The notes: a model not told the origin generated them from the sequence alone. DNA of 64,000 nt from Candidatus Kosakonia sp. 282A-S69 (GCF_029433855.1 NZ_JAROAU010000001.1:1022239-1086238); one strand, 5' to 3'; shown: positions 17,321 through 25,574, numbered from the stretch's first letter. Translations and numbers: made by a program.

Positions 17321-18673
17321 TTAGCGATGCAGCCAGCCGGGCAGCCAGTCGCCGTGGCTGGCGATCAGGTCATCCACCAGGGCATAGATTTCGTCGATAC
17401 CGAGCACCGCTGCGGTGTGCGGGTCCATCAGCGCGGCGTAGTAGACATAATCCCGGTTCTCGGTCAGCACCGCTTCGGTGAGCAGCGTCTGCACATTGAT
17501 GTTGGTCTGCATCATCGCCGCTAAATGGGCGGGCAGCTTACCGGCTTTGGTCGGCTGAATGCCGTTGGCATCGACCAGGCAGGGCACTTCGACGCAGCAC
17601 CCTTCCGGCAGGTTGTCGATCAGGCCATCGTTGCGCACATTGCCATAGATAACGCTCGGCTCACCGGTCCAGATGGCGTTCATGATGGTGCTGGCATATT
17701 CCCGCGAGGCTTTCACCTCAATGCGATCGGCGGTTTTATACTCCGCCAGCTCCTTCTGCCAGGTTTCGAGTTGCTCGACGCAGCGTTTCGGGTACTCATC
17801 CAGCGGCACCTGGTAGCGTTCAAGTAGATCCTCGCGCCCCGGCTTGATAAACCACGGCGTATATTCGGCGAAGTGCTCCGAGGATTCGGTGACGAAGTAG
17901 CCGAGCTTTTTGAACATCTCATAACGCACAATGTTCTGGCAGCGCGGGTTGCCGTGCATGTTCGGCTTTGGCGCGCGCTTGTCGGCCCAGGCCTGTAACA
18001 GTTCGGGGTAGAGGCTGACATAGCTGCCGTCCGGCTGCTTTTTCTCCAGCGACAGGTAAAAGGCCATATGGTTGATCCCGGCGCAGCGGTAGCGCAACAA
18101 GGCCGGGTCGAGATCGAGATCGCGCGCCAGCTCCTCCGCCGTGCCCTGCACCGAGTGGCAGAGCCCAACCTGCTTGATATGGGGGAAACGGGCATAGATC
18201 GCCCAGGTGTTCATCGCCATCGGGTTGACGTAGTTCAGCAGCGTAGCGTTCGGGCAAACCTCGGTCATATCCTCACAAATCTGCCACAGGTGAGGAATGG
18301 TGCGCAGGGCGCGCATAATGCCGCCGGGGCCGAGGGTGTCGGCGATGGTCTGCTCAAGACCGTGGCGTTTACACACCTCAAAATCGGTGACGGTGCAGGG
18401 TTCGTAACCGCCAATCTGGAAGGCGACGACCACAAAGTCGGCCTCTTTTAACGCCGTTTTTTGATCCGTATGGCAACTGATGTTCCCGCAAGCGCCGACT
18501 GAATCCATCAGTTTGCGCACCACGATGTGCGACTCCTCAAGGCGCGTGGCGTCAATATCCATCAGCGCTACCTGCGCGTTTTTCAACGCCGGGCGCTGGA
18601 ACACATCGCCGAGAATGTTTTTAACAAACACCGTGGAACCGGCGCCGATAAAGGTGATTTTTGGTGCAGACAT
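17321..18673 (-). CDS. melA: alpha-galactosidase, GH4 family
   Basis: This 450-residue enzyme hydrolyses melibiose to galactose and glucose in the cytoplasm by the unusual NAD+- and Mn2+-dependent redox mechanism of glycoside hydrolase family 4. The N-terminal Rossmann motif (ITFIGAGST) binds NAD; the metal-site segments GLCHSVQGT and GINHMAFY are present. Length and sequence track E. coli MelA along the whole chain. ATG 18673 has a strong AGGGAGAAAGG site. It is the first gene of melAB, divergent from melR; the control region between them holds a long inverted repeat. Confidence 0.96.
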   Translation of the reverse strand: MSAPKITFIGAGSTVFVKNILGDVFQRPALKNAQVALMDIDATRLEESHIVVRKLMDSVGACGNISCHTDQKTALKEADFVVVAFQIGGYEPCTVTDFEVCKRHGLEQTIADTLGPGGIMRALRTIPHLWQICEDMTEVCPNATLLNYVNPMAMNTWAIYARFPHIKQVGLCHSVQGTAEELARDLDLDPALLRYRCAGINHMAFYLSLEKKQPDGSYVSLYPELLQAWADKRAPKPNMHGNPRCQNIVRYEMFKKLGYFVTESSEHFAEYTPWFIKPGREDLLERYQVPLDEYPKRCVEQLETWQKELAEYKTADRIEVKASREYASTIMNAIWTGEPSVIYGNVRNDGLIDNLPEGCCVEVPCLVDANGIQPTKAGKLPAHLAAMMQTNINVQTLLTEAVLTENRDYVYYAALMDPHTAAVLGIDEIYALVDDLIASHGDWLPGWLHR

Positions 18674-18756
18674 GAGCCTTTCTCCCTGATGTGGTTGTAC
18701 CTTCTGAGCGTGGCACGCCAGGCCTGTGCCATCTGCCTTCTTCCCGGCGGGAGATT

Positions 18757-18806
18757 CCCGAAAACTCAGATCGCGTAATGCGCCGCGCGCGATCTGAGTT
18801 TCCGGG
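18757..18806. promoter_or_regulatory. long inverted repeat in the melA-melR control region
   Basis: Arms of 19 bases (CCCGAAAACTCAGATCGCG at 18757-18775 and its complement at 18788-18806, one mismatch) flank a 12-base spacer. The element lies about 84 bases upstream of melA and 102 upstream of melR. MelR binds several 18-base sites in this region in E. coli, so a MelR operator is one reading. The perfect arms could equally form a terminator-like or cruciform hairpin. No T-tract follows on either strand. Confidence 0.5.
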
Positions 18807-18907
18807 AGAAAATGGGCGCTTAAGCAGAGTTAATGGCAACGCCTTTCACTAAACTAAAGCAGGTGAGGGCGCGGTGAAGCGCGAAAGTGATAATGCGGGA
18901 AGGATCG

Positions 18908-19825
18908 ATGGCAAAAGAACTTATCAGAGCAGATATGTGCAGCGGGGATGAGAAAACCACGCGCGGCCCGCTGTCGCTCTACTCCGAATATCAGCGTATG
19001 GAGATTGAGCTGCGCGCGCCGCTGGCGATGCCTGCCAGCCACTGGCACGGCCAGGTGGAAGTGAACGTGCCGTTTGATGGTGACGTCGAGTATCTGATCA
19101 ATAACGAAGTGGTGCGTATCAAACAAGGCTATATCACCCTGTTCTGGGCCTGTACCCCGCACCAGTTGACCCGCCCCGGCGACTGTACGCAGATGGCGAT
19201 TTTTAACCTGCCGATGCACCTGTTTCTCTCCTGGCCGCTGGATCGTGAACTGATCAACCACGTCACCCACGGCATGGTGATTAAATCCCTCGCCGCCCAG
19301 CAATTGAGCGCGTTTGAAGTGCAGCGCTGGCAGAATGAACTCAACAGCGACAACGAGCAGCTACGTCAGCTGGCGATTGACGAAATAGCCCTGATGCTCA
19401 AACGCTTTAGCCTCTCCGGCTGGCAGCCAATACTCGTGAATAAAACCTCGCGCACCCATAAAAACAGCGTTTCGCGCCATGCGCAGTTTTACGTCAGCCA
19501 GATGCTGGAGTTTATTGCCGTCAATTACGACCAGGTGCTGACGATTAACGCTATCGCCGAGCATGTGAAGCTCAATCCCAACTATGCGATGGGTATTTTT
19601 CAGCGCGTGATGCAGCTGACCATGAAGCAGTACATCACCGCCATGCGTATCAACCATGTCCGCGCTCTGTTGAGCGATACCGATAAAACGATTCTTGATA
19701 TCGCGCTCACCGCCGGGTTCGGCTCCAGCAGCCGCTTTTACAGCACTTTTCAGAAGTATGTCGGCATGCCGCCGCAGAGATACCGCAAGCTCAGCCAGCT
19801 ACGACGCCAGCAGCATGCGGGGTAA
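18908..19825 (+). CDS. melR: melibiose operon regulator, AraC family
   Basis: This 305-residue protein is MelR: it has an N-terminal melibiose-sensing cupin (SHWHGQVEVNVPFDGDVEYL) and a C-terminal double helix-turn-helix (INAIAEHVKLNPNYAMGIF and LDIALTAGFGSSSRFYSTF). It represses melAB without sugar and activates it with melibiose together with CRP, and represses its own gene. The frame is open from 18887, but ATG 18908 directly follows GGAAGGA and is preferred. E. coli MelR begins a few residues later, so the first residues (MAKELIRAD) are lineage-specific. Identity with E. coli is very high in the DNA-binding half. Confidence 0.95.
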   Translation: MAKELIRADMCSGDEKTTRGPLSLYSEYQRMEIELRAPLAMPASHWHGQVEVNVPFDGDVEYLINNEVVRIKQGYITLFWACTPHQLTRPGDCTQMAIFNLPMHLFLSWPLDRELINHVTHGMVIKSLAAQQLSAFEVQRWQNELNSDNEQLRQLAIDEIALMLKRFSLSGWQPILVNKTSRTHKNSVSRHAQFYVSQMLEFIAVNYDQVLTINAIAEHVKLNPNYAMGIFQRVMQLTMKQYITAMRINHVRALLSDTDKTILDIALTAGFGSSSRFYSTFQKYVGMPPQRYRKLSQLRRQQHAG

Positions 19826-19832
19826 AAAGGTG

Positions 19833-19882
19833 TTTATCCCCACCAGGGGATATTGAAGGGAATATCCCCCGGTGGGGATAAA
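19833..19882. terminator. 22-base hairpin between convergent melR and chemoreceptor genes
   Basis: TTTATCCCCACCAGGGGATATT (19833-19854) pairs with 19861-19882 across a 6-base loop with one mismatch. It begins 7 bases after the melR stop. There is no clear U-tract beyond the stem on either strand, so it may be a transcript-stabilising or bidirectional stop structure rather than a classical intrinsic terminator. Confidence 0.55.
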
Positions 19883-19908
19883 GTGGCGGGTCTGCCATAT
19901 ATGCGCAT

Positions 19909-20130
19909 TGCCCGATGGCGCTGCGCTTATCGGGCCTACAACCAGGCCGGAATTATGTTGGGCATCATCCGGCGGGGAATTACGTAGGCCGGATAAGGCG
20001 CGAGCCGCCATCCGGCGCATTGCCCGATGGCGCTGCGCTTATCGGGCCTACAACCAGGCCGGAATTATGTTGGGCGCCATCCGGTGGGGAATTACGTAGG
20101 CCGGATAAGGCGTTAGCCGCCATCCGGCAA
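19909..20130. repeat. REP/BIME array, two 112-base tandem units
   Basis: A composite unit, CCCGATGGCGCTGCGCTTAT ... GGGCCTACAACCAGGCCGGAATTATGTTGGGC ... TACGTAGGCCGGATAAGGCG ... GCCGCCATCCGGC, occurs twice with starts at 19911 and 20023, a 112-base period. The copies differ at a few positions. Together with the hairpin at 19833 it fills the 316-base gap between melR and the chemoreceptor gene; no gene is present. Confidence 0.9.
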
Positions 20131-20141
20131 TGGCTTTCAGG

Positions 20142-21680
20142 TTACAGCTTAAAGGCGTTCACATCATTCAACAGCTTGCCCGCCTGGTGGCTGAGGGAGT
20201 TGGCGGCGGTGGCCATCTCTTCCACCATCGCGGCGTTCTGCTGCAGGTTGCCTTCCATCTGGCTGACTGCGACATTGACCTGTTCAATGCCGTAGCTCTG
20301 CTCGGTGGAGGAGTGATTCACCTGGTTTATCAGCACCGTGGTTTCATCCACCGCGCCGAGGGCATCGTTCATGCGCGTGGTAACATTGGCCGCGTAATTC
20401 ACCCCCTGGCTGACATTCTTAATCGCTTCATCAATCAGACCACGAATATCGCGCGCCGCAACGGATGAGCGCTGGGAGAGTGAACGCACTTCGCCTGCCA
20501 CCACCGCAAACCCTTTCCCCTGCTCACCCGCGCGGGCGGCTTCAACCGCGGCGTTCAGTGCCAGGATGTTGGTCTGGAAGGCGATGCCGTCAATGATGTC
20601 TGTAATTTCCGAAATCTTTGCAGAAGAGGCCGAAATATCATCGATCGATTTTTGCAGCGAACTTAGCTCACGGTGGCTCTCATTGACCATTGTCTGCACG
20701 CGGCCAATGTAGGTATTCGCCTCTTTGGCGTTATCCATATTGTGTTTCACCGTGACAGACAGCTCATTCATGCTGGCTGCGGTCTGCTCGAGCGACGACG
20801 CCTGCGATTCTGTGCGCGAAGAGAGGTCATCATTGCTTTTGGCGATCTCGCTGGCGGCGGTGTCCACTTCGTTACTGGCATCTTTTACGCTGGCTAACAC
20901 ATGGCGGATTTTATCCATCAGCGCGTTAAAACTGGTCGCCGTCGCGCCAAGCTCATCGTTATTATTCAGCGCCACTTTATGGGTTAAATCGAGGGAGTGG
21001 CTGATTAATCCCATGCTCTCCTGCAAACTTTTTAAGCCTTTACTTAAGTAGCGCAGAATAGCCGAGGCGAAGACCGCAACCAGAGCAACCAGAAAAACAA
21101 TTGTGCCAATCAGCAGCCAGAAGGTATTGATATATTGCGTATGGTTATTTTCAGCATACTCTTTCGCAATGCTGTAATTATGCGCCAGCATCTCTTTTAA
21201 ACTGGCACTTAATGCCACCGAAGCATTAGCGGTTACGCCGCCGTCAGAGACCATTTGTCGTGCCGCTTCAATCCCCTGGGTATGATAAGCGTTTGCCATG
21301 GCTTCAGTTTTTTGCACGTAATCATCAAAAATATCACGGGTCTTTTTCAGTAGCTGACCGTCAACCTTATCGCTGACTAAATTAGTCTGGTAATTTTCCA
21401 GTATCTGGCGGGTTTTATCTAACTGCACCCTTGCCTGTGCCATATGGTTATTAAATACGGCTTCATCACGCACCAGCAGCGACATCAGGATCTGCCGTCT
21501 TGCCTCTTCGCGATACTGCACAGCTTCGCTCAGCCTGCTAATGCTGGGCAGGCTATTTTTTACTACATAATCAAAGCGCGTTTGCGCATTATCTAATGCC
21601 CTAATGCTTAATCCACCCAGCACAAGCATGGCAATAAAGGTGATGGCAAAAACAATAATTAATTTTCTTAAAATAGTCAT
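20142..21680 (-). CDS. methyl-accepting chemotaxis protein
   Basis: This 512-residue chemoreceptor has an N-terminal membrane helix (residues about 7-27), a periplasmic four-helix-bundle type sensor (about 30-185), a second membrane helix (about 187-209), a HAMP linker and a long cytoplasmic signalling hairpin. The hairpin tip, EITDIIDGIAFQTNILALNAAVEAARAGEQGKGFAVVAGEVRSL, is the invariant CheA/CheW contact. The C-terminus (LLNDVNAFKL) lacks the NWETF-type pentapeptide that tethers CheR and CheB in Tar and Tsr, so it is a low-abundance-type receptor. Its ligand is unknown. A good sigma-28 promoter lies 43 bases upstream, which places it in the flagellar class 3 regulon. Confidence 0.93.
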   Translation of the reverse strand: MTILRKLIIVFAITFIAMLVLGGLSIRALDNAQTRFDYVVKNSLPSISRLSEAVQYREEARRQILMSLLVRDEAVFNNHMAQARVQLDKTRQILENYQTNLVSDKVDGQLLKKTRDIFDDYVQKTEAMANAYHTQGIEAARQMVSDGGVTANASVALSASLKEMLAHNYSIAKEYAENNHTQYINTFWLLIGTIVFLVALVAVFASAILRYLSKGLKSLQESMGLISHSLDLTHKVALNNNDELGATATSFNALMDKIRHVLASVKDASNEVDTAASEIAKSNDDLSSRTESQASSLEQTAASMNELSVTVKHNMDNAKEANTYIGRVQTMVNESHRELSSLQKSIDDISASSAKISEITDIIDGIAFQTNILALNAAVEAARAGEQGKGFAVVAGEVRSLSQRSSVAARDIRGLIDEAIKNVSQGVNYAANVTTRMNDALGAVDETTVLINQVNHSSTEQSYGIEQVNVAVSQMEGNLQQNAAMVEEMATAANSLSHQAGKLLNDVNAFKL

Positions 21681-21722
21681 AACGGCCTCAGGTGCGATCC
21701 ATATCCAACGTGGATGCTATTT

Positions 21723-21749
21723 TTATCGGCGACTAAAGTGAAACCTTCA
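21723..21749 (-). promoter_or_regulatory. sigma-28 (FliA) promoter of the chemoreceptor gene
   Basis: On the minus strand TGAAGGTT-N11-GCCGATAA matches the FliA consensus TAAAGTTT-N11-GCCGATAA at 14 of 16 positions with exact spacing. The minus-10 element ends 43 bases before the start codon at 21680. This makes flagellar class 3 expression likely. Confidence 0.85.
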
Positions 21750-22071
21750 GCCAGAACATTATAAAAAGAGAGGTCTTTTAAACCTTTTTTGATCTGGACA
21801 CGGATTGTGGGGAAATAGTGATGAAATACAAAGGCTAATAAGGGTAGGTGAGCGGACTGCTAATGCTTTATATAATATATTTCGTCTGTTTTAATGATAA
21901 TCTCTGAATATATTGTACATTCTTGTTCTTTATTAGCTTAAGAGTTTAGTATGCGTAAACACTTATTGATGAATAGTTAATAATAAAGCTGATAAATCAC
22001 AATAGCGCCTGAATAGACTACCGCCCAAAGAATTGGGCAGTAGGAAAAAACTTCTGTTTTATATCCAACGC
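21750..22071. other. AT-rich intergenic stretch with an 11-base-pair hairpin
   Basis: Between the chemoreceptor promoter and the Ner-like gene no open reading frame is supported. The DNA is markedly AT-rich from about 21860 to 22010. At 22018-22043 CTACCGCCCAA and TTGGGCAGTAG form an 11-base-pair stem with one mismatch and a 4-base loop, 28 bases beyond the stop of the Ner-like gene. It may end that transcript, although no U-tract follows on that strand. Confidence 0.5.
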
Positions 22072-22326
22072 TTAGCAAGGAACCTGACGCAAACGACGCC
22101 TGATTTTGTTTCCTTGAGCATCTTTGTAGCGCTCCGGCCAAATGGCATCGGGAGCAAGATCGAGAGCATGAGCGATGATGTATTCTCCCTTCGGCCAGGG
22201 GCGGTACAACGTGTTCGCTAGCGTTGATGAGGACAGCCCTGCCGCGCGAGACAACGCCGCCAGGCTCATCCCGCGCTTCTTAAGCGCGGCGAGAATGTCA
22301 GCATGGTGCCAGTTTTGATGTTCCAT
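22072..22326 (-). CDS. Ner/Nlp-family small DNA-binding protein
   Basis: This 84-residue protein is one helix-turn-helix domain of the phage Mu Ner / E. coli Nlp (SfsB) type: WHHADILAALKKRGMSLAALSRAAGLSSSTLANTL, then the family's PDAIWPERY ending near residue 65. Such proteins repress or activate from short operators. ATG 22326 has AAGGAGAA upstream. It is divergent from an XRE-type gene 107 bases away, with a palindrome between them. It is encoded by DNA of ordinary composition, unlike the neighbouring ATPase gene. Confidence 0.85.
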   Translation of the reverse strand: MEHQNWHHADILAALKKRGMSLAALSRAAGLSSSTLANTLYRPWPKGEYIIAHALDLAPDAIWPERYKDAQGNKIRRRLRQVPC

Positions 22327-22361
22327 AGTGTTCTCCTTACACGTGGTTGTTATGTACTCAA

Positions 22362-22380
22362 TTATCCTATTTTGGGATAA
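22362..22380. promoter_or_regulatory. candidate operator between the two HTH genes
   Basis: TTATCCTATTTTGGGATAA has 8-base half-sites (7 of 8 complementary) around a 3-base spacer. It lies midway between the Ner-like and XRE genes, and a further AGGATA half-site occurs near 22408, close to the XRE start. Binding by either of the two flanking regulators is inference. Confidence 0.5.
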
Positions 22381-22433
22381 AATGGCAATGGGTAGATATT
22401 CGATTTCAGGATATTTTTTAAGGGATCGAATTT

Positions 22434-22661
22434 ATGGCATCTGTCTACTCAGACGAGTACCAACGCGTTATCACGGCACTTAAGCAAGCGCGTAAAGCGC
22501 GGGGCATCACGCAAGTGCAGCTTGCTGAGGCGCTCGGGCGACCACAATCCTTTATCGCCAAGATCGAAAGCGGCGAGAGGAGGCTGGATGTGGTGGAGTT
22601 TGTGCATCTGGCGAGGTTGGTGGGCGTTGCCCTCGAAGATATAGTGAAAATATTAAATTAG
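22434..22661 (+). CDS. XRE-family helix-turn-helix regulator
   Basis: This 75-residue protein is a bare Cro/CI-type HTH: LKQARKARGITQVQLAEALGRPQSFIAKIESGERRLDVVEFVHLARLVGV, with little before or after it. ATG 22434 follows a TAAGGGATCG ribosome site. Such stand-alone regulators typically control themselves and a neighbour. The nearest same-strand gene is the AT-rich ATPase-nuclease 183 bases downstream, making it a plausible controller, but the composition break between them argues that they may have separate histories. Confidence 0.85.
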   Translation: MASVYSDEYQRVITALKQARKARGITQVQLAEALGRPQSFIAKIESGERRLDVVEFVHLARLVGVALEDIVKILN

Positions 22662-22761
22662 TATAAACCACACTTGAAGATTCTTTTTACAATAAAATCC
22701 AAAAACAGTGACCTTTGTTTAAAATATGAAAAATAAAAAATGCTAAATTAGATTGGTCTTA

Positions 22762-22767
22762 TATAAT
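22762..22767 (+). promoter_or_regulatory. possible minus-10 element of the ATPase-nuclease gene
   Basis: A perfect TATAAT lies 77 bases upstream of ATG 22845 in AT-rich DNA. No acceptable minus-35 is found at 16-18 bases spacing, so the assignment is weak. Confidence 0.3.
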
Positions 22768-22844
22768 TTTAATATTGTTAGAAAGCGCAATTAATAGTAC
22801 CTAAGGGTAGGAGCTTTTTTACGTTGGGGCTAAGGTGATTACTG

Positions 22845-24941
22845 ATGAATAACTTAGTTAATAATAAATCAAACCCATTTGGCGACACTACAGCAGAAAA
22901 TGACACGGTCATGCTAAATTCTGCATTTGTAGAAACTGCTGATTTTAGAACACTCATTGAATCAGATGATCGTACTGTTGTAGTCGGTAGGCGAGGAACG
23001 GGAAAAAGTGCTCTTTTTATACACTTGCAAGAACATTGGAGAAAAGATAAAAAAATATTAGTGTTAACCTTTTCTCCAGATGATACTCAAATAATTGGTT
23101 TTCGCTCAGTACTTAAACCCTTTACATCATCATTTAACCTGGCTAGAGCCGCTACGAAATTACTTTGGCGGTATGCTATGCTAGTCGAAGTGGCGAATTA
23201 TATATCATCTCACTATAAATTATCATCGCAGTTATCTCATGATCCATTAATTAAAATTCATTTGGATAGATGGAATTCAGTAAAAGGTGATATTTTAAGA
23301 AAGTGTAGAGTTATTGCAAAGGAATTTCTATCTGAAAGTGATCCTGAAGAATCAATTGGAGATCTACAGTTCAATCTAAATATTTCTGAAATTGAAAGCA
23401 AAGTATTGAGTGTTTTAGAAAAGGCCGATAGGAGTGTGGTTATTTTATTGGATAAGCTTGATGAAGCTTATGAGCCTGATAATATAGGAGTAGGAATTAT
23501 TGCAGGTCTTGCATATGCGTCTATCGAACTTAATCAAAAATCAAAATATATCAGACCTATTATATTTCTTAGGGATAATATTTTTAGAGCATTAGCAAAA
23601 GAAGATCCCGATTACTCTAGAAATATAGAAGGGCAAGTTATCCGACTTCATTGGGACTGGGCTCAATTGCTCATGCTTACAGCTAAAAGAATGAAAGTGG
23701 CTTTCGCGCTCGACATTGAAAAAGATCAGCGCGTTTGGGATCGATGTACAGCAGATGATTTGAAAGGACGTAACGGCTTTAAAAAATGTTTGCAATTTAC
23801 GCTTTATAGACCAAGAGACTTATTGTCTTTATTGAATGAATCATTTTTTTCGGCATTTAGAGAAAATCGTTCAACAATAATTAATAATGATTTGGAATAT
23901 GCGGCAAAATCTATTTCTATGGCTAGGCTAGATGATTTGTGGAAAGAGTACCAAAAAATATATCCCTCAATCCAACTCATTTCAGGTCTTTTTAGAAATA
24001 TTGAGCCTGAGTTAACTGTCTATTCATGCTTAAGGAAAATTGAGGGCGCTAAAGAACAAATAGAGGATGGTGATGACCCCAAAATATTATCGGAATATAA
24101 TCTTTTGAAGCCTACGGGGCTTTTACAAAGTCTATACAGTATTGGCTTTATAGGAATATATGATAAGAATTCAGCTTCGTTTTCATTTTGCCATGATGGA
24201 CGAACCCCAGATAAAGGATTTGAAAATGCAGATCGTTTACTAATCCATCCTTGCTATTGGTTAGGCTTAAATTTGAATCGAAATGCATTGACTCCTGAAG
24301 AGGCTGAAGAAATAAATGATGAGTATGATATTAATGTAATATCAGAAAACTCAGCGATCAGAAATCAAAAGATTGGTCAGATAGTATCTCATTTAGACCA
24401 AATCCCCATAGGGAATGAAGGGGCAAATGAATTTGAGCAATGGTGTTTAGATGCTTTGAGGATCGTGTTTGCGTCACATTTAACTGATCTGAAAATTCAT
24501 CCAAATGGTAATGCTGTTCAACGAAGGGATATAGTAGGCACGAATGGAGCTAAAACGGATTTTTGGAAAAGAGTGCTTGAAGATTATAAATCTCGGCAAG
24601 TAGTATTCGACGCTAAAAATTTTTACGAATTGGGACCTAGTGAATACAGACAGGTTCAATCTTATCTGACCGGACCATACGGTAAACTTGGATTCATCGT
24701 TAATAGAGAGGACGATGAAACTCTTAAACAAGGGAAGGATTTAGATTGGACGAGAGAGATGCATCAATCTCATGGCGCTTTGATAATTAAACTACCCGCA
24801 AAATTTATATCTAAGTTGTTGCAAAAACTTAGAAGTCCGGAAAAACATGATGCAATAGACGTTCAAATGGGAAAACTTTTAACCGTCTATGAAACGTCCT
24901 ATATGTCTATAAAGACAACCACAAAACGACGAAAAAAATAA
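22845..24941 (+). CDS. P-loop ATPase (Sll1717-like) fused to a PD-(D/E)xK nuclease-like domain
   Basis: This 698-residue protein has two parts. The N-terminal half opens with NPFGDTTAENDT...FVETADF and a Walker A motif (GRRGTGKS, residues 48-55), the arrangement of the Sll1717-type P-loop ATPases. A Walker B candidate is ILLDKLDE (200-207). A basic FLRDNIF segment (241-247) may be a sensor. The C-terminal 170 residues look like a PD-(D/E)xK nuclease: Glu529/Glu531 (ANEFEQW), Asp562 (RRDIVG), Asp589-x-Lys591 (VFDAKN) and Q603-x3-Y607, the order seen in RecB/Cas4-like nucleases. ATG 22845 follows AAGGTGAT. The gene is AT-rich (about 37% GC in sampled lines against about 55% next door) and stands alone, with its own terminator, which suggests transfer. 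A defence role is inference; domain assignment is from motifs only. Confidence 0.75.
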   Translation: MNNLVNNKSNPFGDTTAENDTVMLNSAFVETADFRTLIESDDRTVVVGRRGTGKSALFIHLQEHWRKDKKILVLTFSPDDTQIIGFRSVLKPFTSSFNLARAATKLLWRYAMLVEVANYISSHYKLSSQLSHDPLIKIHLDRWNSVKGDILRKCRVIAKEFLSESDPEESIGDLQFNLNISEIESKVLSVLEKADRSVVILLDKLDEAYEPDNIGVGIIAGLAYASIELNQKSKYIRPIIFLRDNIFRALAKEDPDYSRNIEGQVIRLHWDWAQLLMLTAKRMKVAFALDIEKDQRVWDRCTADDLKGRNGFKKCLQFTLYRPRDLLSLLNESFFSAFRENRSTIINNDLEYAAKSISMARLDDLWKEYQKIYPSIQLISGLFRNIEPELTVYSCLRKIEGAKEQIEDGDDPKILSEYNLLKPTGLLQSLYSIGFIGIYDKNSASFSFCHDGRTPDKGFENADRLLIHPCYWLGLNLNRNALTPEEAEEINDEYDINVISENSAIRNQKIGQIVSHLDQIPIGNEGANEFEQWCLDALRIVFASHLTDLKIHPNGNAVQRRDIVGTNGAKTDFWKRVLEDYKSRQVVFDAKNFYELGPSEYRQVQSYLTGPYGKLGFIVNREDDETLKQGKDLDWTREMHQSHGALIIKLPAKFISKLLQKLRSPEKHDAIDVQMGKLLTVYETSYMSIKTTTKRRKK

Positions 24942-24990
24942 TTTATATTTTTATAATTTCAAAAAATATATTTTCTAAAGTGTGGATAGT

Positions 24991-25031
24991 GCCACTTCCT
25001 ATCATCGATGCGTTTAGGAAGTGGCTTTTAT
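24991..25031 (+). terminator. intrinsic terminator after the ATPase-nuclease gene
   Basis: GCCACTTCCT (24991-25000) pairs perfectly with AGGAAGTGGC (25016-25025), followed by TTTTAT. It stands 50 bases after the stop codon and immediately before the mtnD stop on the other strand, so it may serve both transcripts; the T-tract favours the plus strand. Confidence 0.75.
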
Positions 25032-25574
25032 CTATGCCAATCTCGGATACCCATCCGCAATCGCGTCACCGGTAAACTGCGCGATCCACCCCTCGGGGTT
25101 ATCAAAAATCCTGATCGCCGTGAAGTTGGGTTCTGAACCCATATCAAACCAGTGCGCTGTGCCGGCGGGCACGGAGATAAGGTCGTTCTTCTCGCACAGC
25201 ACCTGGTAGACCTCGCTGCCGATATGCAGGCAGAAGAGCCCGGCACCTTCCACGAAGAAACGCACTTCATCTTCACCATGGGTGTGTTCGCTGAGGAATT
25301 TGCTGCGCAGCGCCTCTTTCTGTGGGTTGTCGGCGCGCAGACTGATCACATCCCAGCTCTGGTAGCCTTTCTCTTCTACCAGTTTGTCGATGGCATGCTG
25401 ATAGGCGTTGATCACCGTTTCCGGTGTCGGGTTAGCGCCCAGATCGCGGTCGGCCTGCCAGCGCTCAAAGCGCACGCCTTTCGCATTCAGCTTCTGCTGA
25501 ATATCGTCGGCGTCGGTGCTGTGCCATACCGGTGTGCTGGCATCGGTGTCGGTGTAAATCGTCAGTGCGCTCAT
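25032..25574 (-). CDS. mtnD: acireductone dioxygenase
   Basis: This 180-residue cupin enzyme performs the last oxygen-dependent step of methionine salvage, turning acireductone into the keto-acid of methionine and formate with Fe(II), or into off-pathway products with Ni(II). The metal ligands are visible as His97, His99, Glu103 (EHTHGEDE) and His141 (GTAHWF). Its start overlaps the mtnC stop by 4 bases (ATGA), as the last gene of mtnBCD. Sequence is close to the Klebsiella enzyme on which the metal-dependent chemistry was worked out. Confidence 0.95.
   Translation of the reverse strand: MSALTIYTDTDASTPVWHSTDADDIQQKLNAKGVRFERWQADRDLGANPTPETVINAYQHAIDKLVEEKGYQSWDVISLRADNPQKEALRSKFLSEHTHGEDEVRFFVEGAGLFCLHIGSEVYQVLCEKNDLISVPAGTAHWFDMGSEPNFTAIRIFDNPEGWIAQFTGDAIADGYPRLA

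Noticed and set aside
22072-25031. Prophage or integrative element at the chemoreceptor-mtnD junction
   Set aside because: No integrase, att-like direct repeats, tRNA target or structural phage gene could be seen; only two HTH genes and one ATPase gene are present.
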